From Yponomeuta sedellus (taxonomy: Eukaryota; Arthropoda; Insecta; Lepidoptera; Yponomeutidae), in assembly GCA_934045075.1 (NCBI GenBank), contig OW203725.1, positions 21,177,214 to 21,241,213 of the forward strand: a stretch of DNA of 64,000 bases. Direction: 5' to 3'. The position numbers and the translations under genes are program-made. The notes under the pieces are model-generated. The model made no database searches. It saw only the letters and a list, made by a program, of their open reading frames with translations, and was not told where the DNA came from. Numbering within the stretch: the stretch's first letter is position 1; the number at the start of each line of letters is the position of its first letter. Shown piece after piece: positions 33,663 to 45,503 of this stretch.

Positions 33663-33889
33663 AAGTTCCCACTTCAGTAGTAGTAGCAGTAGTGAGACTT
33701 AAAGTTCATCTCCACTTTAAGTCTCACTACTGCTACTCGGCTACTCTTCTCCCTGTTCGCTGAAGCACCAGAGTGCGATGTGTTTGCGGATGGGATTGAA
33801 TGGTGAAGGTACCTATGTAAGAGAATCCTAGGTGTATGACAGATAGTGCTCTGATATCAAATTTAAAAATGTATAAAGTACACATTGTG

Positions 33890-34200
33890 GCAAAGGGCTA
33901 CTGTAACATAAAGGATTTTTTATATTACAATGATGTCGGGCTTAAAGCCAGTACAATGCATGATTTAATTTTTGTAATAATTATGTAAACTTTGTTAATT
34001 AAGGACTTTGAAAAGACTTAGTTATGAGATTTTTTGTCTATTTATGTATTTTGTTTTCTGGTATGTACAATAAAGAGTTCTAATCTAATTTAATCTATTT
34101 TTTCTCCTGGACTAGATATGGAAATTGACGCCAGAGTTAACTTGTAACGTTGATTAAGCCGTAGTTTCTTTGGTATTTTGAACAAAACGTTTTTGATGGC
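33890..34200 (+). repeat. LINE 3' UTR-type repeat
   Basis: GGCTACTGTAACATAAAGGA to GCCGTAGTTTCTTTGG..TTTTGAACAAAACG. A sister copy at 54640-54905 is followed by a pentanucleotide satellite. Confidence 0.65.
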
Positions 34201-34344
34201 TGATTGGATGTCCTTCGAGAATATTCTCACGTGACGAAACTACCCCAATTTTACCCTCGCCTGTATCTCCTGCGGGTCAACTGGTAAAATGCCATAAGTT
34301 GATGTTTCTACACTTTGTACAGTTACTATAAATTATAAGTATAC

Positions 34345-34560
34345 CGAGTTAACTGTAAATTAACATAACATAACATTTACATAGAGGCACATACATTGAT
34401 TCTGGCCCCACACTAGGATACCGTGTCGTGGGAACTAGAAACAACGACATCACAAACATGTAAACATCCAAGATCTGGCCTTTTTTTTTTCTTTGTCCCC
34501 AGCCGGGAATCGAATCGAAACCTGTCGGATATACACACACACACACACACACACACTTGT
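34345..34560 (-). mobile_element. SINE family B, inverted, with (AC)n
   Basis: TACCGTGTCGTGGGAACTAG and inverted B box GGGAATCGAATCG. A (CA)n run at 34532-34556 replaces the head. Confidence 0.7.
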
Positions 34561-34616
34561 GACGGATGGGAAGGTAGAAAAAGAATATGGTCCATTATTG
34601 ATTTGCTATATGATTA

Positions 34617-34756
34617 AGGGCTGATTTTTCAATAGTCCGATAACTTTTATCTGAGGAATAAAAGTGGCGGTTTGACAGCTTATGTATGAAAATTATGTCA
34701 AACCGCCATTTTTATTCCTCAGATAAAAGTTATCTGACTGTTGAAAAAACAGCCCT
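34617..34756. mobile_element. 140-bp full-length foldback MITE
   Basis: Arms of about 60 bp (AGGGCTGATTTTTCAATAGT.., ATCTGAGGAATAAAAG, GGCGGTTTGACA) with a loop of about 20 bp. It is almost entirely hairpin. Confidence 0.85.
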
Positions 34757-35210
34757 AAATTACCTAACATAAAGTAAGCTAATCTGGTTGCTATTCAATA
34801 ATGTGTAGTGCTTAGGAAAGTTCTAGTTCAAGGATGGTCTCTGTGATATTTTCAGAGAATATTTTGATGAAAACCTTTGATTTGCCTTCTCAATGGGCCA
34901 ATCTATCATCATTTAAATATTAGACGTGCCTCGTGAACTAAAACGTAATTTATTGCTTCTTCTGAGACTGTTTGGAATTTTTCCTTAGCTTTTCTTAACA
35001 AATTATTGAGGTCAGCGTAATTTGTATTAAGCTTTTTTCGCCTTAATTTTTCATTACGATCGAAGTTTTTATTTGGCAAGGCTCGTAATTATAGGGGACT
35101 TAACAAAATCCCCAGATTCATGCCATGTTCAAAACAAAATAATTATTGTTACCGTGTGTAGAAGTGTTTTGTTATGTTGTAGATGGGTTTATTTCATGGA
35201 AATGAAATGA
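34757..35210. other. mostly unannotated
   Basis: AATGTGTAGTGCTTAGGAAAG at about 34800 is a fragment of the tail of the 23548/29109 foldback family. Confidence 0.45.
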
Positions 35211-35568
35211 AGAAGCGCTCGTGGCCTAGTTGAACCAAGTAATTGGAATCAATCACTTGAGTTAAGCAACAACAGGCGCGGTCAAGTGCAGGATAGGTGA
35301 CCGTCCCGTGACTACCGCTAGTAGCATTTTTTTCGAGCGCTTCTGTACTTCGCAAGGCACGCCAAGCCGTTGGTGCCGGCTGTCATATAATGGCGGTCGT
35401 TAAGCCATGTCGGGTGTCTTGATATCGCCTGACAGTAAGGCCCGCCACGGTCTTACAATCCTTTACCAACCCGGACTTGGCCCCCGTGGTGGAGTATGGC
35501 CTAACCTTCCTGCGATGCAAGAAGAGACCCGTGCCTCAGAAGTTTGGACGTACAAGGATTGATGTCGA
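35211..35568 (+). mobile_element. 5S-derived SINE, full length
   Basis: GAAGCGCTCGTGGCCTAGTT start, GTTAAGCAACAACAGGCGCG, GGATAGGTGACCGTCCCG, ending ACGTACAAGGATTGATG. Confidence 0.8.
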
Positions 35569-35599
35569 ATCGAAATGAAATAAATGAAATTATTTTTTG

Positions 35600-35735
35600 T
35601 ACCTACAAATGACCGCAGTCTGGGTGTATTTCCACGTTTGTGATGTCATTACCTGGTTAACGTAGTGCAGAGTATCCTAGCTTGAGATTGGGCCCGTGGT
35701 TGTGTTGTATTTAAGTCTACTCCCTACAGCTTCTG
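35600..35735 (+). repeat. SINE family E tail
   Basis: CAGTCTGGGTGTATTTCCAC..GTTTGTGATGTCATTACC; related in reverse to 15640-15780. Confidence 0.55.
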
Positions 35736-35887
35736 CTCAGCTCTATGACCTAGGTCTTGGGTTAGGGTTTCTGGTTCAGTCACTTAGCAGAGTGCATGTA
35801 ATGGTGTATATATATATATATATATATGTATGCATTGCAAAACTTGTAGTATAGTCGTGTGGATGTGTTGTTTGTGTTGGAGTTGCC

Positions 35888-36335
35888 CATTAGCTCAGAT
35901 GGGAGAGCGCTGGTATGCTTAGCCAGAGGTCGTGGGCACGAGTCCCGGCATGGGCGTAATTTTTAGCCTCTAAATAGGTTTTTAAAATTGTCGTCAGCAC
36001 GCGTTAGTGCAACGAAAATAATATAATCATGTGGGTACAGCGATATAATTCCGATGTAAAACCTAACTGCAAAGTAGGTACTCGGGGCTGCAAGTGATGC
36101 AAATTACTTCAGCCACATGACGTTGCCTGTAAATAGTACAGAGAATATTGTAAAGAGGTTCGACATTTCGCTGATGCCGGCACTTGCCCATTATCTCAGT
36201 TGGGAGAGCGCTGGTACGGTCAGTCAGAGGCCGCGGGTTGGAATCCCGGCATGGGCGAAATTTTTAGGCTCTCAATAGGTTTTTTTAAATTGTCCTCAGC
36301 ACGGGTTAGTGCAACAAAAATAATATAATCGTATG
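35888..36335 (+). mobile_element. two tRNA-like units of the inverted-repeat family
   Basis: First unit at 35888-36020, second at 36185-36335, separated by the extended upstream domain (CGGGGCTGCAAGTGATGCAA). Both have A boxes (TAGCTCAGATGG, TATCTCAGTTGG) and GGCATGGGCG ends. Confidence 0.7.
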
Positions 36336-37413
36336 TGGAAGTGTTGGAATAATTGCACACAAAAAGAAAGGAAAAGGAAATTAAACTGATATTTTCATAA
36401 CCTATCACCGTTTAAAATACTGAAGGCATTACGTATTTATAAAAACACGATTCTATTGAAACACTCTGAAAGGCATTTTTTAATCTGTGGTTTCGTCGTT
36501 TCTTTATAAAATCTCCACCACAGACTACTTTAGTGATCGATTTTGTAGAGTTTTCAGGAATTGTGTTTCCATACTTATGGAAATTAACTAGTACTTATTT
36601 AAGCAGTAGGTAGTTTAATTAGTAGGTAGTGGGATGCGGTGCAAAAACTCAAATATACAGTATAAACTTTAAACCGACTTCTGTTGATATTCGTTTAAAG
36701 TATTTCTCCGTTTTCAGTGCCTTAGTGTAGTCATCGGTTTTTATTTTATTTGACGATTTTTAGTGAATAGTAAAGAAAAATCGCAATCGGTTAAGATTTG
36801 ACGAAGATATACATAGTGAGAAACATACATTATACGATATACGAACATAGTGAAAAAAGAAATAATAAGTAAATTACGCGTCGAGTTGATAACTTCCTCC
36901 TTTTTTGAAGTCGGTTAAAAACGGTTCCCGTGAAAAGATCTTGTAAAGTTTTTTGTGTTCCATTAAAGCTAAGTGGCCTATTTTCCATTTTCTTAATCGC
37001 CTGCGAAAGTGTGACCGACGAAAAGTTTTCACAAAATATCTTGTTTATATTCGTTTTGCACAAGGGAAAGTTCAATTACGCGAGTTTGTAACAACTTTCT
37101 GGCCACCAAACGTAGCAACGTGTAGAAGATCGTGTCGAATTACCAAAATACATTGCAAAACAACCAAACAATGTATTTATTTAAAATTACACAGATACTG
37201 TATTAATCGACTTTACACAATTATTATAAAATATAGAACTCATGCATTATTTTCTTTAACTCCAGACATCAATGTCATCTAAATAATCTTTAACATTATA
37301 GTAGCCCTTTTAGTACAAACTGTAAGTACTTCACACTTTTTTGAACCGCGTTTCAGGCAAATTTAATACATTTTCAGAAATTTTATTATAGAAATGTGCT
37401 AAAAATATTACAA
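36336..37413. other. mostly unannotated; GAAGTCGGTT-ended MITE
   Basis: An element at about 36665-36918 runs from AAACCGACTTCTG to TTTGAAGTCGGTTAAAA with 13-bp inverted ends. The rest is unrecognised. Confidence 0.5.
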
Positions 37414-38118
37414 ACTAGCTGACCCAGCGACCTTACCGCCTAACAGTCAATTCTTTAACTTTTTAGGGTTCCGTACCTCAAAAGGAAAAAACGGAACCCT
37501 TATAGGATCACTTTGTTGTCCGTCTGTCCGTCCGTCCGTCTGTCAAGACCCTTTTTCTCAGGAACGCGTGGAGGTATGAAGCTGAAATTTATATCAATTA
37601 CTCAGGTCTACTGTCCCTTGAAGCTGTGAAAAAATCAAACTTCTAAGCCAACGCAATCAAAAGATACAGCCGTTTATGCCGCAAATTTTCGACACTTGCA
37701 AGGGAATCAAAACCTACAGGGTGCTTCCCGTGAACTCAGAATCTTGAAATTTGGTACGAAGCAACGTCTTATAGCATAGATAAAGGAAAAATTACGAAAA
37801 CTATAAATTTATAGTTACATCACATAATATATTTTTTTTTAATAATTTTAAACTTACTACCCATTTCCTCATAAACGCGTAGAGGTATTAAATTGAAATT
37901 CATACCAAATACTCAGGTCTATAATACAGGTTTGTACGGAACCCTCGGTGCGCGAGTCTGACTCGCACTTGGCCGGTTTTTTTTTATTCTTCTCTCCCTA
38001 AGAACTAGCCTCATACTTCAAGAAATATTCTAAAAAAAAAATTAGCCAAATCGGTTCAGCTGCTTTCGAGATTTGCGCTTACTAACACATTCAGCGAATA
38101 ATTTTTATATTATAGATA
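37414..38118 (-). mobile_element. Helitron-like element interrupted by a second repeat
   Basis: ACTAGCTGACCCAGCGACC to ATTCTTTAACTTTT, then the 526-bp insertion, then TTCTCTCCCTAAGAACTAGC to TATTATAGAT, matching the two halves of the family seen at 24637. Confidence 0.6.
37461..37986 (-). mobile_element. inverted near-identical copy of 31726-32285
   Basis: Starts AGGGTTCCGTACCTCAAAAG and ends GAGTCTGACTCGCACTTGGC. Differs from its partner mainly by a deletion of about 50 bp near 37925. Confidence 0.8.
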
Positions 38119-38605
38119 AAATTAGAGTGTTATTTTTTAAGTTGTCGAGTTGTATCTTTTTTATACGTGAGCGATTGTGAATGATACTAATGAATATATG
38201 CGATAATGGCAAAAAATCGCTTTAACCGAATTATACATCCAGATTAGTAATTACCATTATGTGGCCTAACCGATACCAGTAATCGTCGACTCGTATATTT
38301 CCGCCGCAACTCGAGTCCACTCGGGAATCAATCAAGCAGCATATTTGGTCGACTCGGGCACTTCCGTCGTGAATCGGATCGACTCGGGATTCCATTAAAA
38401 AACAATGTGCAAAGTAGTTGCTATATACGTTTATAAGGTTTAAGTTTAGTCGATCTATAATTTCATTCATAATCGCGGATCGTTGATCTTTTTGTAAGTC
38501 ACTTTATTTTACCAACTCAAAGACAACTGCTATTTTGTTCATTGTTATGTCATATGGGCTATGTCCAGCAGTGGACTACATAATATAGCCTGAAGAAGAA
38601 GAAGA
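38119..38605. other. unannotated with LINE tail
   Basis: A non-LTR tail GGGCTATGTCCAGCAGTGGA..TATAGCCTGAAGAAG lies at 38545-38604. Confidence 0.45.
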
Positions 38606-39003
38606 TGTTATATAGCCGGTTACATTCGCGTCGAAAATACTTTGGAGTTGTTCGCGCGAGAATCGATCGCGCGACGTAATCATGAATCTGTGGTCACTCA
38701 TCGTTCATTATTCTGGTCGTTCCGGTGCCGCCGCTCGTGCCGCTCGCTCGCTACTAATTTATCCAGCCATCTGCATACACATTCGCACTGTGACATACGC
38801 GCGTGATAAGGGCTCGAATTCTCGTGAAGTGATAGACATTTGGTGACCAAGAAACTTTATCAGCTCAAAGAACAATATATTGACAATATTAGACTATAAG
38901 TAAACAGTGCAGGAGTGTTCTCCGTACGCTGGACGCATCAGCTCATCCATCACCGCTCATCATCTGCCCAACAGCTAAAGCGAGCCATTATCCACCATCA
39001 CCA
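38606..39003 (+). mobile_element. possible LTR plus leader remnant
   Basis: TGTTATATAGCCGG to GTGATAGACA (38606-38838) has TG..CA ends. It is followed by TTTGGTGACCAAGAAAC, a layout like the primer-binding region of insect LTR retrotransposons. A GTAAGT donor-like site is at about 39004. There is no matching second LTR or coding region in the window, so this may instead be unique sequence. Confidence 0.35.
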
Positions 39004-39795
39004 AGTAAGTCCATTCACTTCACCACCCATTCCGCTCTCTCAACCAGCCCATCGTGAGGTAGACCTAGCCGACACTGGCTAACTACCAGGAGTTGACACC
39101 TTATTCCAGTCAAATTAAAGGTCAACGTCACGTCAACATCATCGCGATAAAGTCGTCGCATTCTGTTAAAAAAAATTATAAGTATAGACCTCACGTCTGT
39201 TTTCGAAAAGTGTATTTTCTAATGCTACTTGTAAATAAAATGGTATTTTTTTATCAACAATTAACTGTAAAAACTGGAGACAAAGACACTCAGAAGTCTT
39301 TTAACATCAACATTAACATTTAAATACAGGCACATACATTTCTTCTAGACCTACACTGGGATATCCTGTGTCGTGGGAACATCATCAGGAATTACCTACA
39401 TCACAAAAGGAATTACGTACATAATGCGACTTAAAATTAGTTTTCTGTACCTGATTAAAAAGTGAAGAAAATTCACAACGTCACGTTGTTTTAAGAACTA
39501 GGTACCAACAGAAACGCTGATCTTCTTTTGTTTTTAATTTTAGTGAAGGACATTAGTAACCAGTTATAATTAAAAACTAAGAAAAAAGTTTTACTCCTCT
39601 TTGAAATCTTATTCTGCTAGTGGGGAACTTGCATCTCTCTTAGATTGTAGTGACGTTGCTTCTATATCATAGAAGATATAAAGAAAAAAAAATACGAAAA
39701 GTAAACCATAAAAATATTTTTTTCATGATTTCCGAGATCACAAAAACTGTTTATTTACCTGAATATCTACGTCCCATTGCAGGACAAAGGACATT
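39004..39795. other. mostly unannotated; truncated SINE B
   Basis: A diverged SINE B piece lies at 39318-39390 (ATATCCTGTGTCGTGGGAAC). Otherwise nothing is supportable. Confidence 0.4.
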
Positions 39796-39970
39796 TATAA
39801 ACAGGCGCATACATTGCTTCTGGCCCCACACTAGGATACCCTGTGGCGCGGGAACCAGACACAGCGACATTACAAACATGTAAACATCCAAGGCCTGGTT
39901 TTTTTTTATCCCCAGCCGGGGTTCAAACCCGGGACGATGCGCTACTGCTGCACCATAGAGGTCGACAAAC
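39796..39970 (-). mobile_element. SINE family B, inverted
   Basis: CACACTAGGATACCCTGTGG, ATGTAAACATCCAAGGCCTG, then inverted B box GGGGTTCAAACCC. Confidence 0.7.
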
Positions 39971-41563
39971 CCAACTTTTGTAAAGGAGAAATTTTTAAAT
40001 TATAGATTATATCCCATAGTGAGAAGCCGACTTTACATAGATCATGGATGAATTGTAATAGCGATATTTAAATTCATCCATGCCGTTTAATTAATTATTT
40101 CAATAAGCACGCATCGAACGTCATTACCATTCCTTTTTTCTGTTTGTGAGTGTACTTTTAAAAACCAATTTAGAGGCTAAAACGTTGTAATAAAACAAAA
40201 TTGTCCTAAACAAGGGTTAGTGCATTAAAAAAAAATATTAGTGTACTTTTAGTTTTGTTTAACATATTTTGAAAATAAATTTTCACTAGATTATTACCAA
40301 AAATTATGAAGAGGGCGATGGACGACACTGGGCTCACGTGACGAGGACAGGGCTTAAGTCCAACATTTAGTTTCTTTCATAAACTGGACACGTAGAGATA
40401 AATAAACTATGTCAATAGGACTTTCTGCAACGTATTTATTATTAAAAAAACCTTGTCAACGAAAAGCGAAAAGTCAGTTTTAGAAGTTATTACATATTGA
40501 TGAACGCTGGGCTGAGGGCTTAATATACTACCGGGGCGAACTGGTTACCTCTACTTTCAACCTTCAGGCGCTGGCACAAGGACCACTAGACTTTCTGACG
40601 CTATGTCTAATTCAAGTCCTTGTGGTAGTCGAGACATGTATCCCATCAAGGGGCTTAATTGCGTCTGAGTTGAGGGGCTTGCATACTCGATTTGTGTAAA
40701 TAAATAAACTTCTCATAAAAACAAAAACTGCGACCGTTAAAAAGTTTTAAATGGGGCCTACATTTTTTATCTAAAGGAGGGGATACATTGCAGTGGGATA
40801 CAGAGCGGCTAAGAAAAAAATGAAATATTTCTAATACTACTATTTTCGAGACGTTCTGGGAGTCAGATCAAAATTTGGTCGAGACAAAATATCAAGGAAG
40901 TGAGTCCGGAATTAAGTTAATAAGTACATCTTTTCCATATAAACTGTAAGATTAAATAAATTAGACGGATGGATAATTTACTCCATTGAATTTTACTAAA
41001 TTACAAATTAATTTTGAACTTACTGAATGAAAATACCGAATTAAAGAGCAATAATTTTGAAAGACAATGCTGAGGCAAGTAGGTAAGATAAGTATCTGAC
41101 GCAAATGTCTACAGCATTGACGCCTTACGTGGCGTTAGAATGTAATTTGACAATTTATGCACCGGAAAGTCACGATTTTTGTCATTAAAACGCGCGACTC
41201 GCGTTGTCGTACTGCGTATAATAATTAAAGATAAGATAAAGATAAAAAAATATTTAAACCACTTACCTACTAACAAATTGTACATTTTTCCCATTACATA
41301 AAATTATGATTAGCTTAAGTATTAATCTAGAAAATGGTTGATATTAATAATCAAAGGTTCGCTGTTGGTCCCCACAGTAGACGGGAATCTGTATAGTGAG
41401 GACCTGGTTTTGAAGGATTGAGTGAGTTAAAATTTGGCGACTATAAAGTTTCATATTTTTACACAGGTACTAAAATATAAACAAGAACCGACAGTGGTAT
41501 AAAAATATTGAGTAAATTATAAAATTAAAAAAGAACTTGTTAAGTAGAAATAAAATATTTCGT
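39971..41563. other. long unannotated stretch
   Basis: About 1.6 kb of AT-rich sequence with only an arm remnant of the tRNA-like element at 40140-40240 (AAGGGTTAGTGCATTAAAAA). No exon is supportable. Confidence 0.5.
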
Positions 41564-41797
41564 TATCAACCCTTGTATGTCCCCACTGCTGGAGCACGGG
41601 TCTCTTCCTGCATCGCAGGAAGGTAAGGCTATACTCCACCACGGCACACTGGTTCCACGCCCTAAGAGTAGCGGTCATAGGGTTTCGCGATAATAATGAC
41701 TGTCGTTGTCATAGCTGATTATTATTATTATGGTGTTTTGTAATACTTTAAGCCATAACACAATAAAAAAAAAACAAAATAATCTTAAAAAGCTTAT

Positions 41798-41803
41798 TTT
41801 ATT
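41798..41803 (-). terminator. candidate polyadenylation signal of the Transib gene
   Basis: AATAAA on the minus strand, about 210 bp after the stop codon and inside the left end. Confidence 0.5.
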
Positions 41804-42014
41804 TACAAAATTATGCATTTTTATTACACTTAAAAGAAGGTTTGCAACTTAATAACTATTAAACCTTACTATTTACATTTTATATTACAAATAAAGTAAA
41901 TACTTAACTAACATCTAAGTACAAACACACAATTGGACAAAAAATATTATATTTACATAATAGGAGTTATGTAAAAAATAACATAAATACCTATCTTATT
42001 TTTTACATTTTTTC

Positions 42015-44325
42015 CTAAACCGACAACAAATTTAATACTTCTTTTGATAGAATAGACTTCTTCTTCTGTGGTAACCTTCTTAAACTAGAAATATAAGGAT
42101 CCGAATTAAGGAGAAGTCTATGTATCAAGTCGGTGTTTGTGACAACCCGAGACATTTTCCTCGTGTTGTCACGCCTGAAGAGTTTGATTAATTTATTGCA
42201 AGATTCGGCGGCCTCTTCCGAAAGCTCACCTATTGACAATAATGCGTGTTCAATTACTTCCGACCCATGAATGAGGACCTTATGTACAGACGATGGCAAG
42301 TTGTACCATGGATAGGTAGCAACAAGTTTACGTGCTGTTTCTAGAGAATACTCTTTAAAAGTGGCGTTATTAATTTTGTATCCCGACGAAAGACACTGCA
42401 GCAGATTATGACATCTGTCAATAAGGATTTTATCTAATCCAGTAATTTCCGCTGAAACCGCTGAGTTAGAAAAAAACTTTCTGGCAGTGTTTCCGTCGTT
42501 AGATGTGCCACTTCCTCCACTTCGCGGTTTGTCGACTATTAGACCAAGTTTCTGCCTAAACTGTTGCTGCACATGTTGTTTTTTTTGTGCAAGAAGAGCT
42601 TTTTCGTCTGAAGAACGTACCTGCCATTTCTTTATGTCTAATCTATAAGAAACGTGAATTAAATATTCGAAGAATCGGATATACGAGTGAAGAGGAGATA
42701 GTCCAAATTGATAGGTACCACTATCTGCAGTTTTGCTCAGCGATTTATCAATGTCATTCATCTCTTTTGGAGTTGAACCACAAATATAACATCTACTACA
42801 AGATGTATCGCTCAGAGCACTGCACACTTTACCATCAACCATGGTTAATTGTAAAGAATGCTGCACTTTTATTTCATATTCACCGTGAGTGAAAGAAGTC
42901 GGTTGTAAACTATCAATTTTAGTCTTGAAATAAGCTTCTTCTTGCACAGAAAGGTCTTTGGATTCTTTGGCAAATTGGAATCGAATAGGCCTACAATACC
43001 TGGTGGAAGAAGGGCGCGGATTTTTCCAAACTATTTGATCTGGGTCGGAGGTATTGGACTTACAAACCAATTGAAGAGGACAATATGAAGTAACAAACAT
43101 ACTGCCATCATCATCGATACCAGAATCTCCAAAAATCTGTTTATATTCGCTGTGCCCCGTACTCCCATCGAAACCCCATTTTCCAATCAAAACAAATTCT
43201 TTATTAGGGTCAATATTATTCAAAACGGGTTTTTGGGATTCTAGTATCCGGCAAGCAGTATGATCTAACAATGATTGTAATTCTACTTCAGCAGATGATT
43301 CCGTGATAAACTCTTGCGATGGATAGCACCGCTTCTTAGCTTCTAACACTTTTTGATAAGATGGTAATGCATTAGGTGATTTTGCATTAACGAAGTCTTT
43401 CACCAAAAGATACTGATGTTTAGTCAGTTTTGTCTCATTTATAAGAGACAAGACTTCGTCAGTGCTGAAATTTAAAGATGCAGCGGCGTTAGATAGACTA
43501 GAATCGTCCAACAAAGAATTTATCGCAGAACTGTCTACTTTACTTAACTCTGCAAGCCTGCGGCGTTTTGATCTCTTGCTACATTCCTCAAAGTCCTTCC
43601 TGTGCTGGTGCTGTTGGGTGCTTGTCGAAGCTTCTGCTGCTGGCCGTTGGGTGTTGTGGCTCCCTACTGTTGCACAAGTTGGCAGAACGCAAACTTCAAT
43701 TTCGTTCAGCCAGTCTCCGTACTTAGAGACCATGCGAGAATGGTTGCGCGTGACTTGCTTCCAAATTGCTACCAATCTTGTACAAACTTTAGTAACTCTT
43801 TTTTCCAAGTCATCAGCAATGTAATTCTCAACATCAGGCAGCAATTGTATTAGGTCTCGAAAAACTCGATGCCAACGCTCCAGTTCAGATTTGCTGTCTT
43901 TAATAGACAGCCAAGTATCTAGTACAAGCATTCTTTTGAAAGAACACTTAATACTAGTACCTAAAACAAAATAAAAATACGTTAAAAGCGGATCAAAATA
44001 GATACATGTTTCGTAGCAAGTGCTACGCGCCTGCTACGCGTTCAGGCGCGCGGCGTAGCACCTGGCTGCACCTTACAGACGCAGCATGACGCAGCTAAAT
44101 TTGGAGAGGCCTAGTAGTAGACATTGTAACCCATATTTCTATACCAAATTGAATGGTACAAGTAGGTACAAACATAAGTAAAAGCTTCAACGTAAAAAAT
44201 ATACAGACATAAATACATAAAAAATGCCACGTTGGCGTAGCACTCTATTTAAAAAAAAAATGTAGAAGGAAAAGGCAAAATAGTAAAGTAAATTAATAAT
44301 ACATACCTGTGACTTCAAATTCCAT
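42015..44325 (-). CDS. Transib (RAG1-like) transposase, two exons, intact
   Basis: Cut-and-paste DDE recombinase of the family from which RAG1 is thought to derive. Exon 1 is 44307-44325 (Met plus five codons and one base). A 346-bp intron, GTATGT..TTTTAG, occupies 43961-44306; exon 2 runs from 43960 to the stop at 42015. The joint is in frame and gives 654 residues without lesions. Numbered from the internal Met at 43931: a basic patch SKRSKRRRL near 119; KWGFDGS at 251 with the likely first catalytic Asp; RPIRFQF near 314; HSLQLTMVDGKVC near 358; a Cys pair CYICGSTPKEMN near 381; GLSPLHSYIRFFE near 410; GGSGTSNDGNTARKFF at 472; PSSVHKVLIHG near 546; and LSEEAAESCNK near 570, aligning with the RAG1 block that holds the catalytic Glu. 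The exact second catalytic Asp was not settled by eye. Confidence 0.95.
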
Positions 44326-44478
44326 TGTAAAATAGCAGGTCACAGACAAGTTGGAACTTAAACACACGCGTCGCGTCTTGGGCTAATTAAAGCACTTGGT
44401 GATAACAGGTTGATGACTAATTACTTGTGTTCACTTCGGATGCCGAAAAAGGAATGTTGGGAACAATAGATTGCGAAA

Positions 44479-44490
44479 CCTTTTATACCC
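44479..44490 (-). promoter_or_regulatory. candidate TATA box of the Transib gene
   Basis: Minus strand reads GGGTATAAAAGG, about 155 bp upstream of the start codon and within the element. Confidence 0.6.
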
Positions 44491-44875
44491 TCAGGTAGTA
44501 TGACAATTAGTGGGTAACTGAGCCAGATATCATGGCTTAGCTCAGTCATTGCCATCCGAGTCCTATGACCTACTACGGTACCACCGTGCACGGGGGCCAA
44601 GTCCGGGTTGGTGGAGGATTGTAAGACAGTGGCGGGCCTTACTGTCAGAAGTTATCAAGCCGCCCATAAGGCCTCTGACATGGCTTAACGACTGCCATTA
44701 TATGACAGCCGGAACCAACGGCTGAACGTGCCTTGCGAAGCACGGAAGCGCTCGGAAAAATGCCACTAGCGGTAGTCACGGGACGCTCACCCATCCCATA
44801 CCTGACCGCGCCTGTTGTTGCTTAACCAAGTGATTGATTCCAATCACTCGGTTCGCCTAGGCCACGAGCGCTTTA

Positions 44876-45195
44876 TTACACGAAACAATTATTAATAAGA
44901 AAAAAATATTGCATAAAAATCTAACCTTGCCTCTAAGTTTTGGAGACAAGATATAGCAGGCTTTGCAATTTACAATATTAAATTTACTCATTTAACATGT
45001 CTCTACAACTATTTTTAGAACCTACAGCCTAGAATCTAGACTTTAATCACAATCGCTAAAAACGGCCAAAAACAGCCGTTTTTCGCGGAAATCACTGACA
45101 TTTAGATATTTGTTGTTCACTTTTATAAGTTTATTATAGTTAATTAACTAGCAAAGGCGGTTACTATAAAAGTACTAGGAACTGGAGCTTGCATG
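44876..45195. other. unannotated sequence
   Basis: No feature is supportable. Confidence 0.4.
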
Positions 45196-45503
45196 TACGA
45201 CTTATGAAGATTGATGAATGGCGGTGATCTGTCAGGTTCGTGGCAAGAGGCAGTCCCTGGTCTCTGCCTACCCCTCTGGGGTATATTCGAGAGGTCATGT
45301 TATGTTTATTATAGTGGCTATGATATTAAAGTATATGAATAAATTTATAAGGGTGGCTTGAAAACTTCTGACAATAAGACCAGCCACTAATCTTGCAAGC
45401 CTCCATAAATCCGGACTTGGCCTCGTGGTGGAGTATAGCCTATACCTTCCTTAGAGAAGAGACCCGTGCCCCTCGTTGGGGACATAATGGGTTAATGATG
45501 AAA
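45196..45503 (+). repeat. LINE 3' end followed by 5S-SINE subfamily 2 tail
   Basis: GGTGATCTGTCAGG..CCCTGGTCTCTGCCTACCCC (45196-45310) is the same 3' end as 508-829. 45351-45503 is a head-less SINE ending ACATAATGGGTTAATGATG. Confidence 0.65.

Larger units (their letters stand above)
41645..44588 (-). mobile_element. Transib transposon, structurally complete
   Basis: 2944 bp. Left end CACACTGGTTCC and right end (read inward) CACGGTGGTACC. Both start with a CACNNTG heptamer like the V(D)J recombination signal. A second shared block (AGTAG.GGTCATAGG) lies about 10-20 bp inside each end. Exact 5-bp target duplication CACGG at 41640-41644 and 44589-44593, the length known for Transib. It encodes one intact transposase, with a TATA box and a polyadenylation signal. 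Confidence 0.95.
41564..44875 (-). mobile_element. 5S-derived SINE split by a Transib insertion
   Basis: The 3' part lies at 41564-41644 and the remainder, including the 5S-like head, at 44589-44875. Removing the Transib and one CACGG joins them into an ordinary family member. Confidence 0.9.

Noticed and set aside
42587..42892. Plus-strand frames opposite the Transib gene
   Set aside because: Shadows of the transposase on the other strand.
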